Shown in pieces: positions 20,159-33,965 of a stretch of DNA of 64,000 nt. The number at the start of each line of letters is the position of its first letter. Within the stretch, counting starts at the first letter, position 1. The notes beneath the pieces were generated by a model. It saw only the letters and a program-made list of their open reading frames with translations. It searched no databases and was not told the DNA's origin. Made by a program: the position numbers and the translations under genes. Origin of the DNA: Allolobophora icterica (Eukaryota; Annelida; Clitellata; Crassiclitellata; Lumbricidae); NCBI GenBank assembly GCA_963556255.1, contig OY744611.1, positions 3,245,730 to 3,309,729 on the forward strand. The letters are read 5' to 3'.

Positions 20159-20200
<42 letters not shown>
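20139..20200. repeat. (TA)n / AATATA tract
   Basis: Mixed TA and ATAAATAT repeats immediately left of the TAGGGTG terminus at 20201. Confidence 0.9.
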
Positions 20201-20203
<3 letters not shown>

Positions 20204-22460
20204 GGTGTGTCTAAAATTTGAGGTTTCAAAATTAATATCGGCCAGGTTATTTTTGTGTTCCATCTTGAGAAACATTAACATTTTCCAGATTATATGAAAA
20301 TTGTAATAGATTTAGAACTTGCGCAAAGCCCGGGAAAATTGTCACTTAGAAAACAATGTGATACATTGTAATTTTCAAAGATCCAAAAAATTTCAACGCT
20401 TGAAGTTTAAGTGTATGTTTAAGTCTTAAAAATACAAACTTAGACAAAAGCAAACGGAGAACCTTGAGTTATTTTTCATTTATTTATTCTCTTTTAGTGC
20501 TTTTGGGAATTTGTTTTGGATGGTACTCGACCATTTGAAGAACAAAATTCCTACTCTTCCTCATTTCGGACCAGTTTTTCATTGAAGAACTGCATGAGAG
20601 CCACTTCTTTCTCCGCCACATTGTTCCTCACTCTTAGGACCTATAATGATGTATTTTGCCTCACTGTGAGATAGTTCTGACCCCCATTGTTGCCGGTCTT
20701 GATTAAGAAAAGCGTCACCCAACAATCCAATCCAAGGATCTGGAAAAGTTTGGTGGTAGAAGTAGTGAAGAAATGGGGTAGTGCTTTTGTAGGTGGATAA
20801 TGTATGGGAAGAAGTCTCTGGGATTTCGTCGGATCCCTGATTGTTGTGCATGCTGTAGACTATGTGCTGTATTTCGTCGACGGTGACTGAATCGTCAAAA
20901 AGGCTGAGGCCAGCTAAAGTGTCTCCAACAAATACCAAGGGTCTCGGGAAACTGCTGTTATGGCGACCTCTGAGTCTTCCTCATCTGGGTAAATATGGAT
21001 TGCCTTCAAGAATTGAAGATCGTTCCTTATAGCTTCATTGAGTGACGAATATGTGAACCATTAGGGCCACTTCACGTAGGTAGTGGTAACACGCCTTCCA
21101 ACGCTCGCGGGGAAGTGCCTCTGGGTACCTGAACCTGTGAGCCATATTCCTTTCGGTAAAATTCCTCATAGGAAAATGACCGTTAGTACTAGTAGCTCTT
21201 CATAGTTGTCTCTGTGGTGTTCAGCATTCAGTTGCTGCAGTGCGAAGGTGATGACATTTTCTCGCATTTCTTTGATACGCTGTGCTGCGTCTTTGTCCTC
21301 CATTGCTGTGCGATATTTGGCCTGATCGATTTACGAGCCAGAAGTCACGGAAATGAATGAAGACACCTTGCAGAATGATGCAGTGAAAACACCTCATCTA
21401 GAACAATTTCAGAAATATAATGTCGACAGGCAGGTTCAAGAGGTCCATTTCTAATTCCGTTTCCAGATTGATGCATACGCCGCCCTTGCAACCCGTATTA
21501 GCCTACTCGCCGTTAATTGTGTCGAAACACATGGCCACGACTCCGTCTTCAAACCCCAACTTCTGATCTCGGCCAAACACACATCTACCACGACAGCAGC
21601 AGTCCCGGACTGGAGTATGGGAATGGCGAATAGCTTGTTCACATACTTACCAGATACCATTATTGGAAGGCCATCAACGCAATGAACGTACCCTCGTCCA
21701 CTTCCTGTAAAATCTGGCATGATCTTGCCGACCCAGTGGATATTTAGGGGAACCTTTGGATCGAAATCTCGTCCTTTCTCACGCTGTACTTTCAAAAACT
21801 GCCGATCATCTTCTGTCTCGCATGATAGTCATGGCATCTTGATGCGCACTAATAAAGAGATCCTGCAGGGAATCCTTGAAGCATCGCACTTTCCCTCTTC
21901 AGTTTCAGGCTGTTTCGAAATGCATTTCTTGATGTTTTGCCATTCCTTATGAAGCTTATCCCAAACATTATTCTTAGCCCTCGTTGGAATCCGTGTTCTT
22001 TCCAAAATTGGAAGCACCAGAGCGACCGTTTCTTTCTCGATGTCATCCAGACTCTGCTTCCTTTGTGTGTGGAAATTGAACAACGCATTGAGAACCTCTC
22101 CTTGTGAAGGTAGTTAACCGAAGTAATCTTAATTACTTCGAATCGACCAAATTTCAGTCTTTTCTAGTAAATTTTGCCAACTAACATGCTAAATAACACT
22201 TTAATTTAACATTATAATTGATTACTATAAGAAGAAGATCGAAAACACGAGGAACAGACATCGTGATATCAAACTTTTCTTCCATAACGAGGAAGATCAC
22301 CGCGTTCCTAAATTCGGTCGCCTTGCGCAAGTTCTAAATGTTCAGCTATCACGACATAATTTCGGATATGTAGTTTACATATGAATAGGCATAATATTTC
22401 TACCTGGCCGTTAAACAATCTTTGAGCTGAAAATATCACGTGTACCATAAAAACACCCTA
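20201..22460 (-). mobile_element. TAGGGTG-type DNA transposon, full-length copy
   Basis: Ends TAGGGTGT and ACACCCTA, in ATATAT flanks on both sides, consistent with a TA-rich duplication whose length cannot be fixed. 2260 bp. Transposase fragments are on the minus strand. The right 1.6 kb is duplicated at 14480-16097. Confidence 0.75.
20579..22088 (-). pseudogene. Broken transposase of the TAGGGTG group
   Basis: Minus-strand pieces from N to C. 21829-22088: RKQSLDDIEKETVALVLPILERTRIPTR. 21451-21795: KIMPDFTGSG, CVDGLPIMVSGKYVNKLFAIP and VCLAEIRSWGLKTESW. 20579-20938: VGDTLAGLSLFDDSVTVDE and a FLHYFYHQTFPDP stretch. Between the last two the CRHH-type block lies in other frames (about 21330-21450). 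Multiple frameshifts. Compared with the copy at 14480 it retains the C-terminal end. Confidence 0.65.
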
Positions 22461-22808
22461 ATATATATGCTTTTAAAGTAAACTGTTTAACACTACATAT
22501 CGACACATTTAAAGAAATGCTGCTTTCGTTAAGCTTTTTTGGCAGCGTTTGCTCCTCAATTGTTGTGCGTTAACCCTTTAAATTGACTTCCAACAAGCTC
22601 AGAATAGCTTACAAATGCACAGAAAAGCATTGGTAGCTGGAACTTAGCCACCTTGCCGGTCTGAAGTCTCAATACAACGCCAGACCCCTCCGGCTTTTTG
22701 GTGAGAAAGAAGTGTACCCAAAACAACCTTTTGCCTAGAGGTTCCAAAAAAACCTTTACCTGGGCTCAATTTCAGAATAAATTTAATTCAATTTCATAAA
22801 ATAATTTA
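22461..22808. other. No gene seen; 3' flank of the next exon
   Basis: Contains AATAAA on the minus strand near 22790-22800, just past the stop of the exon at 22809. Otherwise unremarkable. Confidence 0.45.
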
Positions 22809-23105
22809 TTATTTAAATTCACAAAATGAATTCAAATCCGTATTTCTGGTTGGGTGACAACCTTTCGTGATGTCTGTGCTGCGATGGCTTTGAATAAAAA
22901 CATTAGAAACCAATCTACCTTTCAACCGCTGCCAAATTATTTTCTTAAATCTTCGTCTTGTTATTCGTTGAAACCAACAGAAGTCGACTGATGCCAAAGC
23001 TTTTATGACATCTTCGTTTCTAGGGCGCGACAAAGAATTCAGTACCCAAAGCAGAAGGGTGTTCTCTAGGACAAGATCCACCATCTCAAGCGGAAGATTA
23101 TTCAA
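22809..23105 (-). CDS. Possible F-box-like 3' exon
   Basis: The frame opens right after a strong minus-strand acceptor (TTTTCATTTTAG) and runs about 98 codons to a stop, with AATAAA shortly beyond. It starts NNLPLEMVDLVLEN, then a serine/leucine stretch, then ALASVDFCWFQRITRRRFKKI, then a charged tail. LP-x-E...L near the start and an S/D-x2-W region 30-40 residues on recall the F-box, which links substrates to SCF ubiquitin ligases. The match is weak. Other explanations are an unrelated exon or chance. Confidence 0.35.
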   Translation of the reverse strand: MNNLPLEMVDLVLENTLLLWVLNSLSRPRNEDVIKALASVDFCWFQRITRRRFKKIIWQRLKGRLVSNVFIQSHRSTDITKGCHPTRNTDLNSFCEFK

Positions 23106-23213
23106 CTAAAATGAAAATAGTTTGTCATTTTTTAAATCGCTAGCTGAAAATTTCTCTAAAATGAAGTGTGAAATTACCAAGAAAACCAATGGTGAATGTA
23201 ACGCTATGTACGG
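23106..23213. other. Junction sequence
   Basis: Short unique sequence that includes the putative polypyrimidine tract and acceptor of the exon at 22809-23105. Confidence 0.35.
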
Positions 23214-23446
23214 TCATTTTTTTATTTCAAGGAATCGATTTGTCATAGTGGCAATAGTGTGCAAATACTCCTTTTCAATATAGCCGCCAAAACATACAAA
23301 AATGTATATCTCGGCACGTAGGTAAGCTGCAATGACAAATGAAGTGTCAATTGTAATTCCTTGACCTTGACGATTCCTTGACCTTGAAAATGTTACAATT
23401 GACACTTCATTTGTCATCGTAGCTTACCTGTGAGCTGAGATATTAC

Positions 23447-23714
23447 ACATTGCGCTCTGCGACTAATGGGGAGCTATTGGTCCCTCGGATCCGCTCCGCA
23501 GTCAGGCAACGCCGAGCCTTCTCGGTTGTTGGCCCGTCTACCTGGAATGGTCTTCCGATATCCTTACGCTGCTTCCCCGGAATAATTCACCTGTTTTCTT
23601 ACGACAACTAAAGACCTATCTGTTTAGCCGTGGCTGGGCTGGGAGCGCCTCTGAGTAGGTCTCTTGAAGAAGAGCTATATAAATTTCCAGAATGAATGAA
23701 TGAATGAATGAATG
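23447..23714 (+). mobile_element. CR1/L2-type LINE 3' end with (AATG)n tail
   Basis: Encodes RSATNGELLVPRIRSAVRQRRAF and VVGPSTWNGLP, the last part of ORF2, then GGAGCGCCTCTGAG, then a GAAGAAGAGCTATATAAAT end with about five GAATG-type repeats. It splits the satellite array. Confidence 0.75.
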
Positions 23715-24177
23715 TAACATTGCCCAGGTCAAGAAATAGACTTATCGCAGTGGCAATAGTGACCGATCAGTCAGTTGATTGATAATTCTTTTTTCTGTTT
23801 TGGCGGCCATGTTGGTCGCCATCTTCGATAGTAGTATTACCACGCTATTGTCACTACGATAAATGAATTCCGTGACCTTGGAAATGCTACAATTGACACT
23901 TCATTTGTCATTGTATCTTACCTACAAGCCGAGATTATACACATTTTTGTGTTTTGGACAGTAGTACTAACACACTATTGCCACTACGATAAATCGATTA
24001 CTTGGCCTTGGAAATGTTACAATTGACACTTCATTTGTCATTGTAGCTTACCTATTCGCTGAGACATGCATATTTTAGTTTTGGCGGCCTTATTGGCCGC
24101 CATCTTGGAAAAATAAACTCTCCACAATTATGAAACTATTAACACTCAATTCCATGGTAGATTCCGCACCTGATTTA

Positions 24178-24447
24178 TCGTATCGTATCGTATCGTATCT
24201 AGTAATTTATAAGGCGCCTCTCGCAGTTTAAACTATTCAGAGGCGCCCTCAGTGCATGAGCCCCGTGGAAACAGAAACGTCTTGAGCGAGGGAGTAGATG
24301 CTGGGGAGACTCCCATCATGAGTTTAGTTCGAAGTCGAGATGGAAGGCCATTCCAGGCAGAGGGACATGTGACTGCAAAAGCTCGACATTGGGCCAGAGT
24401 GGTCCAGGTACGAGGGACAAAGAGATCAAGAAGGCCAGTAGAGCGCA
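24178..24447 (-). mobile_element. CR1/L2-type LINE 3' end with (TCGTA)n
   Basis: Minus-strand copy: the pentamer tail at 24178-24199, then a 3' end with AAGGCGCCTCTCGCAG, then codons for RSTGLLDLFVPRTWTTLAQ, AFAVTCPSAWNGLPSRL and FLFPRGSC. It shares nearly all of its length with 27128-27430. GATTTAT / AATTTATG at its borders is a likely short target duplication inside the satellite element. Confidence 0.8.
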
Positions 24448-24551
24448 AATTTATGATTGTAAGTCACATATGAGCTCATATCTTTAGAAAACATATCTGC
24501 CCTATGAACGAAAAATAAGTAATTATTTACCCCTCTTCGTCCTACGAAGGT

Positions 24552-27125
<2,574 letters not shown>

Positions 27126-27127
27126 AT

Positions 27128-27950
27128 AATCGTATCGTATCTAGTAATTTATAAGGCGCCTCTCGCAGTTTAAACTATTCAGAGGCGCCCTCAGTGCATG
27201 AGCTTCGTGGAAACAGAAACGTCTTGAGCGAAGGAGTAGATGCTGGGGAGATTCCCATCATGAGTTTAGTTCGTAGTCGAGATGGAAGACCATTCCAGGT
27301 AGAGGGACCTGTGACCGCAAAAGCTCGACGTTGGGCCAGAGTGGTCCTAGTACGAGGAACAAAGAGATCAAGACGGCCAGTAGAGTGCAAAGGACGAGCA
27401 GAAGTTGCAGAGAAAGGTTGCCGCATAAGGTCGGAGAGGTATTTAGGGGCAAGCCGCAGCTGCGACTTGGAAATCAGAAGGAGGATCTTATACTGGATAC
27501 GCGAAGTAAACAGGAGCCAGTGTAAGACTTTAATCATATATATGTGGAGATATGACCAAAGCGAGGAAGACGCAGCATATAAGACTGATTGGAGGAGGGA
27601 GAGGCGTAGCATGGGGAGACCGAGGAGGAGCGAGTTACAGTAGTCGATCCGAGAGCAAATGAAAAAAATGCACAATGGAGGTAAAGACTGTAGGTTAAGT
27701 GGATCGCCTGATAGCTCTCAGTCGTCTCAGTTGGAAGAAGCAGGAGCGAGTCAGAGTCGAGATATGTTCAGTAAAGGTGAGGGAGGAGTCAAGAGTGACA
27801 CCCAGATCGCGTACACTGGAGGAGTAGGTATAAGAAGGACACTTGAGTGCCAGCAGTGAGTTGTCAAGCTTATTTAGTTGTTGCTTAGTGCCAAACCAAA
27901 TCAATTGAGTCTTGTTGGAATTTAAACAAAGTCGATTTGATTTTCTCTGC
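27128..27950 (-). mobile_element. CR1/L2-type LINE, 3' part
   Basis: Tail TCGTATCGTATC at the left, then the 3' end with AAGGCGCCTCTCGCAG. On the minus strand, 27695-27950 encodes SNRLCLNSNKTQLIWFG, VRDLGVTLDSSLTF and FFQLRRLRAIRRS. 27175-27675 encodes ICSRIDYCNSLLLGLP, VLHWLLFTSRIQYK, and ARPLHSTGRLDLFVPRTRTT through FLKTFLFPRSSC. A frameshift near 27680 separates the two. It joins another retroelement at about 27950. Confidence 0.8.
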
Positions 27951-29145
27951 TTCACCAGGACGCTGTCTTCAGGCAATGTGGTCACCCAACGACGTGTCGC
28001 ATGAACAGCTGCCTCAGCGCCTCATGGAATTCCTACCATAAGCTGAATGGGGGCGAGCAGTTGAGACAGTCTTGTCACCGCGTATGAAATAGCGCATTTC
28101 GCCGCAAGGCGGCCCACGTGTAGCCCACCGCGATCGGTCTTATGCCTCCGTCCTTCTTGCTTAGGGCTAAGAGGCTTGCCCCATACACTACTTCATTCAC
28201 CTCTTCAGGTAAACCTCCCTTTAAAAGCAGATTGACAAGGTCGGATAGATGTTGGCAGATGTTGTCTTCCACTCCAAAGGCCACGAGATCCTTAAGATGC
28301 TGTGGGGTGATGCCGTCGGGGCCGCCTGCTGAACCCGGTGGGAAAGAGGATATTGCCCTGACGACTTCTTCTTTGGAAACCTGCACCGCGATGAAGCGCT
28401 CTGAACTTTCTGGATCACACGGCGTTCTCCTATCCACCGGCGCAGGCGGATGCTTAAGTTTAAGCGCGGCCAGAGTTTATGGTGTGTCCAGCGCCGGCTT
28501 ATCCTCACTGCAGATGAGACGGATTGCTGCTTTGAAGTTGCCTTCTTCAAGCTTGCTGGCAACTGTCGACGCCAAATGCTTAGCAGGATCGTGTTTCGTT
28601 GCTTTGGGTTTTACCGTCGAATCCAGCCCATCGTTGGTCGAATTGTTTGGCCCCTTCAGTCTCCAATCCCCAATGCGGGACAGAATCGTCTTCGTGACGT
28701 TGTGTTTTCGTCCTCCTCTTCTTGGTTTTGCCAGCACAGTTCCTCTGAACGCCAGCAGATCAGACCACTTGCCAGCGCAGTTTGGTTCTTGCACGATAGC
28801 TTGTATTAGGTCCCCCAGGAGAGCAGCACAAGATGGTCTTGCAGTTCTTGGGATTCTCTTAATGAGAGGACCAGTTGAAACGGGGTGTGATAGGCGCGAT
28901 GTGGTCGGTGGATGCGCTTCGTCCGCTGACAACCCCGGTGAGGATGCGTTCTGTCCGCTCGTGGTGGAAAACGATTGCGTTGCGGTTTTAGGCTTTGTAT
29001 GGCCGTCCGCCGGTGGCTGGTCAGAGCGCGGACACGGGGCGGATCGAGGTCCGTGCCGGTGAATGGTTCCGTCAGAGGCGTTAGTCTTAAAGGACGACCA
29101 ACATACCCCGCAAACCCCCTGCCCCTTACAAGGTTTTTGACTCAT
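27950..29145 (-). pseudogene. Reverse-transcriptase-type retroelement, N-terminal part
   Basis: Minus strand. 28477-29145 starts MSQKPCKGQGVCGVCWSSF, a C-x2-C...H-type finger, then a proline/serine-rich linker and ASKLEEGNFKAAIRLICSED. 28075-28437 has EEVVRAISSFPPGSAGGPDG, then QHLKDLV, then LLALSKKDGGIRPIAVGYT. Further fragments reach 27960 (AAVHATRRWVTTLPEDSV in a mixed frame). GG-x-DG-I-x2-Q and KKDGGIRPIA are the fingers of a reverse transcriptase. The exact clade is uncertain. Frameshifts are present, and the palm with its catalytic box is lost where the LINE begins. Confidence 0.6.
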
Positions 29146-29955
29146 ATGGGAGATAGTGTTGTGTATCGTGTTCTATGTCGATTCAGTATATTTATTCAGT
29201 GGGTATAAGTGTGCATAATATTATATGCGTGCGGGCTAATTTGGCATGAAAGTATGTATTTAGGTGACTGCTCATGAATGAGCTGAGGTTTTCTCTAAAA
29301 GTTTAATCCACGGAATTATTATAAACGTTCACATGATTGATCACAGGTTATGTTATCTTGGCGTTAGTTAAGTTCTTGTTATGAACAGTGATAACATTGT
29401 ACAACGATAATTTTTATACTTACAGGCTTTAATTAAGTACTGAGTTAAGAATGATGGATGATTGACTGCTTTCCACTAACTGTACTACTACCCAGGTGGC
29501 CCTTGTAGCGGGGTCATTTGACCCCTTTTGGGCCCCCTGTGTAGCCAAACTTTGGAATATAATAATAATGCATGATTCTGCTTTAACTGTAAAAGTTTGG
29601 TAACCAAATAAGCAAGTGTCAAGACTTAGTGTCAAGTATCAAGTATGTTTACCGTTAAGCCGCCATTTAAAAAGACAATGCGTTGCCATTAACGACTGTG
29701 ACGTCGTGGGCCTTTAAAGATGGCAGACGGACATTTTAAAATGCGGATTATCATTGCTGATGGAAAAGAAAGTTTATCGAACCAGTCGTGATGTGTTCTG
29801 GGCGGATCAGCCTCAACTAATAAAATCCTCGGAGTCACGAGTCGATGGTCGATAAGAAGGAGTGAAAATCCAATGCTAACTTTGCGGAATCCGACATTTT
29901 TTTGTTAAATTTGCGAGACTTAAAATTGTCCAAACTACCCTGTCCGCTGGTGACG

Positions 29956-29957
<2 letters not shown>
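29146..29957. other. No gene seen; one lone palindrome
   Basis: GGGGTCATTTGACCCC near 29510-29525 is the type of palindrome found just inside the piggyBac ends of this window. No terminal repeat or TTAA pair could be matched to it. Otherwise unremarkable. Confidence 0.4.
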
Positions 29958-30029
<72 letters not shown>

Positions 30030-30252
30030 TTTGCCCCGAGGTATACAGGATCCCTCAGGGACTTGAATATTAACTAAAATGGAAAATAAAGTGTCCGGAA
30101 TGGCCCTATTCATCTATTTCCCGGCCGGCAAAAGTGCATATTATTATTATGATTATTATTATTTTTATTATTATTATTATTATTATTATTGTTATTATTA
30201 TTATTATTATTTCTTTTCATTTTTATTTTTGCCCCAAGGTACATATGATCCC

Positions 30253-30328
<76 letters not shown>

Positions 30329-30330
30329 TC
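29958..30330. repeat. Three (ATT)n tracts with conserved GCCCC blocks
   Basis: ATT runs at about 29958-30029, 30139-30212 and 30253-30327. Beside the first two lie TTTTGCCCCGAGGTATACAG and TTTTTGCCCCAAGGTACATA, near-identical to a block at 13550-13570. These look like several ends of one retroelement family with (ATT)n tails. Long isoleucine, tyrosine or asparagine frames across the tracts are artefacts. Confidence 0.7.
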
Positions 30331-30339
30331 TAGGTTGTG

Positions 30340-30610
30340 TTCTCTCAGAAAATCGAGTTCACCGCCGCTGCCTCCGTTAAGAAAGCGATGGATATCGTCG
30401 GGTTTGTTGCTCTTTGGGTCCGGGCAGCTTTGACATGGCGCCTTGGAAAGCCACTGCGTTGAAACGCTGCACCATCACTGAAAGGCTCTTGAATAGGAAG
30501 TTTGTTTCGCGGGAGTCATCGGTGGTTTTCGACAGTCTTGGAAGATTGACAGTCGGCGACCAATTTCAGATAGAAAGGCGAGGCCCTCTCTGTTAAGGGG
30601 ACCGAAGGTT
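30340..30610 (-). pseudogene. C-terminal fragment of the retroelement family at 27950-29145
   Basis: Minus-strand codons give TFGPLNREGLAFLSEIGRR, then a segment with DSRETNFLFKSLSVMVQRFN, then AVAFQGAMSKLPGP. From memory of the family this is the typical end of such reverse-transcriptase proteins (E-T-S/N-F-L...QR-x-N-A). It is not collinear with 27950-29145, so it is a second insertion. The assignment is by eye. Confidence 0.45.
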
Positions 30611-31015
30611 TCCAACGCTACAGGTAGGCTACTTAAAGTACGCGAGATGATGACATCCTAAAAATTGTTTCGCAGCCGGTTTATTGGCTATTAATTCAAG
30701 TAGTTTGATAAAAGATTAACCTTACCGTTGTCTTGGAAGATTGACGATCGGTTTCTGTCAAAATACAAACATGTGTGGATACATTTTCCCGAATGCATTA
30801 AATATAAAAGCTATTTTCACATAAAATTATATCGCAAGTTATAAAATTCATTTAAAAGAAACGTCTACGACGTAGTGAGCAGGTTGACCGATTACCAGTC
30901 TTGGTATCAGGTTTTCATGTGCAACAGCTTCTCGGCGTGCTGAAGCTTCTGAATGGTACGGGTGAAGCAACCAGGAGTTAATTGCAAAAAGAGGAGCTAA
31001 GTACCCTTGCATTTT
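30611..31015. other. No gene seen
   Basis: Moderately AT-rich unique sequence without frames or repeats that I recognise. Confidence 0.4.
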
Positions 31016-31320
31016 TCAATGTAATTGTAATTGTAATTGTAATTGTAATCGAGGATTTATATAGCGCCACTCATAAACAGAGGCGCTCCCGACCCGTGTC
31101 AGTGTCTTCACTGACAAAGAGAAATGTTTTCAGGCGCTTGCGAGACTGGGCAGGAGACAGAGAGAGGAGGACAAGCCTAAAGCCCTGAGGGAGGCTGTTC
31201 CAACTGGAAGGGCCCACAACCGCAAAACTACGGGACTGGGCAGTAGCAGTGCGCATCCAAGGGACTAACAAGAGGCCACGGGCAGATGACCGGATGATGC
31301 TGTAAACAGTAACACCAAAA
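31016..31320 (-). mobile_element. CR1/L2-type LINE 3' end with (TTGTAA)n
   Basis: Tail of about five TGTAAT hexamers, then GATTTATATAGCGCCACTC, then minus-strand codons for RTATAQSRSFAVVGPSSWN, SLPQGFR and KRLKTFLFVSE. The final part of ORF2 is recognisable although 5' sequence is gone. Confidence 0.75.
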
Positions 31321-31329
31321 TAAAGATGA

Positions 31330-32539
<1,210 letters not shown>

Positions 32540-32816
32540 TGTTTCGTTTCGATTTGTGTCATTCCTGAAAATGTCTTTCACACAGTTAAATAGTGCAGAA
32601 GGGCAGCAGTATGCCGACAGCTTTGGCACCTAACAATTCCTTCTCCATCATAATACACAAGTCTGCTAAATTCATTTCTCCGAACTTAAGTCGCAGTGTT
32701 CTGTCAGCAGCATCGTCAGTCAGCTGTTCCTTTTCCGCAAAAGACCGCAATCTGTTGGCCAAACAAATCCAGTTGGAGATGAAATGGGTTTCTGACCCAG
32801 TCATTTTCAGAGACAT
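32540..32816 (-). pseudogene. hAT transposase C-terminal fragment
   Basis: A minus-strand 76-codon frame has SETHFISNWICLANRL, then EKEQLTDDAADRTLRLKF, then AVGILLPFCTI. LLPF-x-T is the start of the hAT dimerisation segment found near the C-terminus of SCAN/ZBED-type hAT transposases; the frame stops right there. An hAT-type terminal repeat lies 400 bp away (33225-33288), possibly from the same element. Confidence 0.6.
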
Positions 32817-33224
32817 TTAAACTTGTTAAATGATATTGCAACTTGTCTTCCAAATCTGATAAAATGCTCATTAACGATGTTATGTAACATCACTGCACCT
32901 GGATCAACTTCAACTGCGTGAGGAAACGTAGAAATTGAATTTGAAAATACGATTACGCAAAGATGCGTAATAATCAAGGACTAATATTGGTAATAATGAA
33001 GCTTACTAACAACGATGATATAGACAGAGAGTAAATATTATAAGTAAGTTAGTTTATCGGATAGTTAGTAGATGCAACGCACGGTGGTCTATGCAGATTC
33101 ACATACGGCTAAATCAGCCTGGTAAGAAATTATACTTGACTGCACCAGTTTATTTTTATGGATAATGTATTTTATGATTAAAATGATATTATGTTAAAAC
33201 TTCTGATTTTCGACATTCGGCCGC

Positions 33225-33288
33225 GGCACACTTCTACCGCGTTCGCGGCACACATGTGTGCCGCGGCACACAGGTTGGGAAGCACTGG
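33225..33288. mobile_element. hAT-type terminal repeat
   Basis: CGCGGCACACATGTGTGCCG is a palindrome, followed by a CACACAGGTTGGGAAGCACTG end. Read on the minus strand this is CAGTGCTTCCCAACCTGTG, the familiar hAT terminus. The opposite end was not found. Confidence 0.6.
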
Positions 33289-33965
33289 TCTACGTAATGG
33301 TAAGCTGAACTGATATTCGGCAAGATGAGTCAAATATCCGCAGGCAACCGCATTATCAAAGTAAACGTTTGAGTATCGAGATACGAACATTTCGTTGCTC
33401 AGCGTCAGCAAACTTCAACCTCTAGAAGAGAACAGGGATAAAAGTAACTCGCGTTGGTTGTAACACCATTTATATCTAATAGATCAAAAAGGCAATGGAT
33501 TAGTCTAAGCAGTTTAGCAGACGCGTCGTATCGTATACAGTTTTAGTTTTTGCTGTTGCTTCGAATAAAAGGTCTCTTTTGTGATTTTTGCGAAACTTTG
33601 ATTTTCGACAGAATTTTTTTTATATTTACTGTTTTATCATAGTATCGCTTAGGTGTAAGTTATTGGCAGTTGCTTTAGTTCATTTAAAAGCGTTTTTATG
33701 ATTGATTGGAAGTAATGCATAAGTGGCTTTGCAAGATCTCATTATAGCTAGGCCTACTGATTTTTCTCATCTCTAAAATACATACAATTGGGGTTGTATT
33801 TAACTTTCGGCTCGGAGCAATTAATAACAGTATTACAACACTGCTAAAACCAGCAATCAACCATTATCTATTAGCTCTATTTCTGGAGATGAAGAATGGT
33901 TTATCTGGTCTATTGTGAACCATTTAGTACCATCAGAAAAAAAGGAAGAATGGATTGAATACGGC
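33289..33965. other. No gene seen
   Basis: AT-rich unique sequence. No frames over 60 codons look coding. Confidence 0.4.

Larger units (their letters stand above)
23214..24551. mobile_element. Truncated copy of the satellite-bearing piggyBac element
   Basis: The right end CGTCCTACGAAGG abuts TTAA (24552-24555) and matches the left end of 523-2186. The piece at 24130-24180 plus 24448-24500 is the reverse complement of 780-850. The interior holds the same 150-bp satellite units in both orientations (23214-23450 reverse and forward mixed; 23715-24120 forward), including the TCAGTTGATTGATAAT centre. The other end is missing. Two LINE fragments are inserted in it. Confidence 0.7.

Noticed and set aside
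28142..29062. 306-codon plus-strand frame
   Set aside because: Opposite strand of the retroelement remnant, whose minus-strand codons carry the recognisable motifs.
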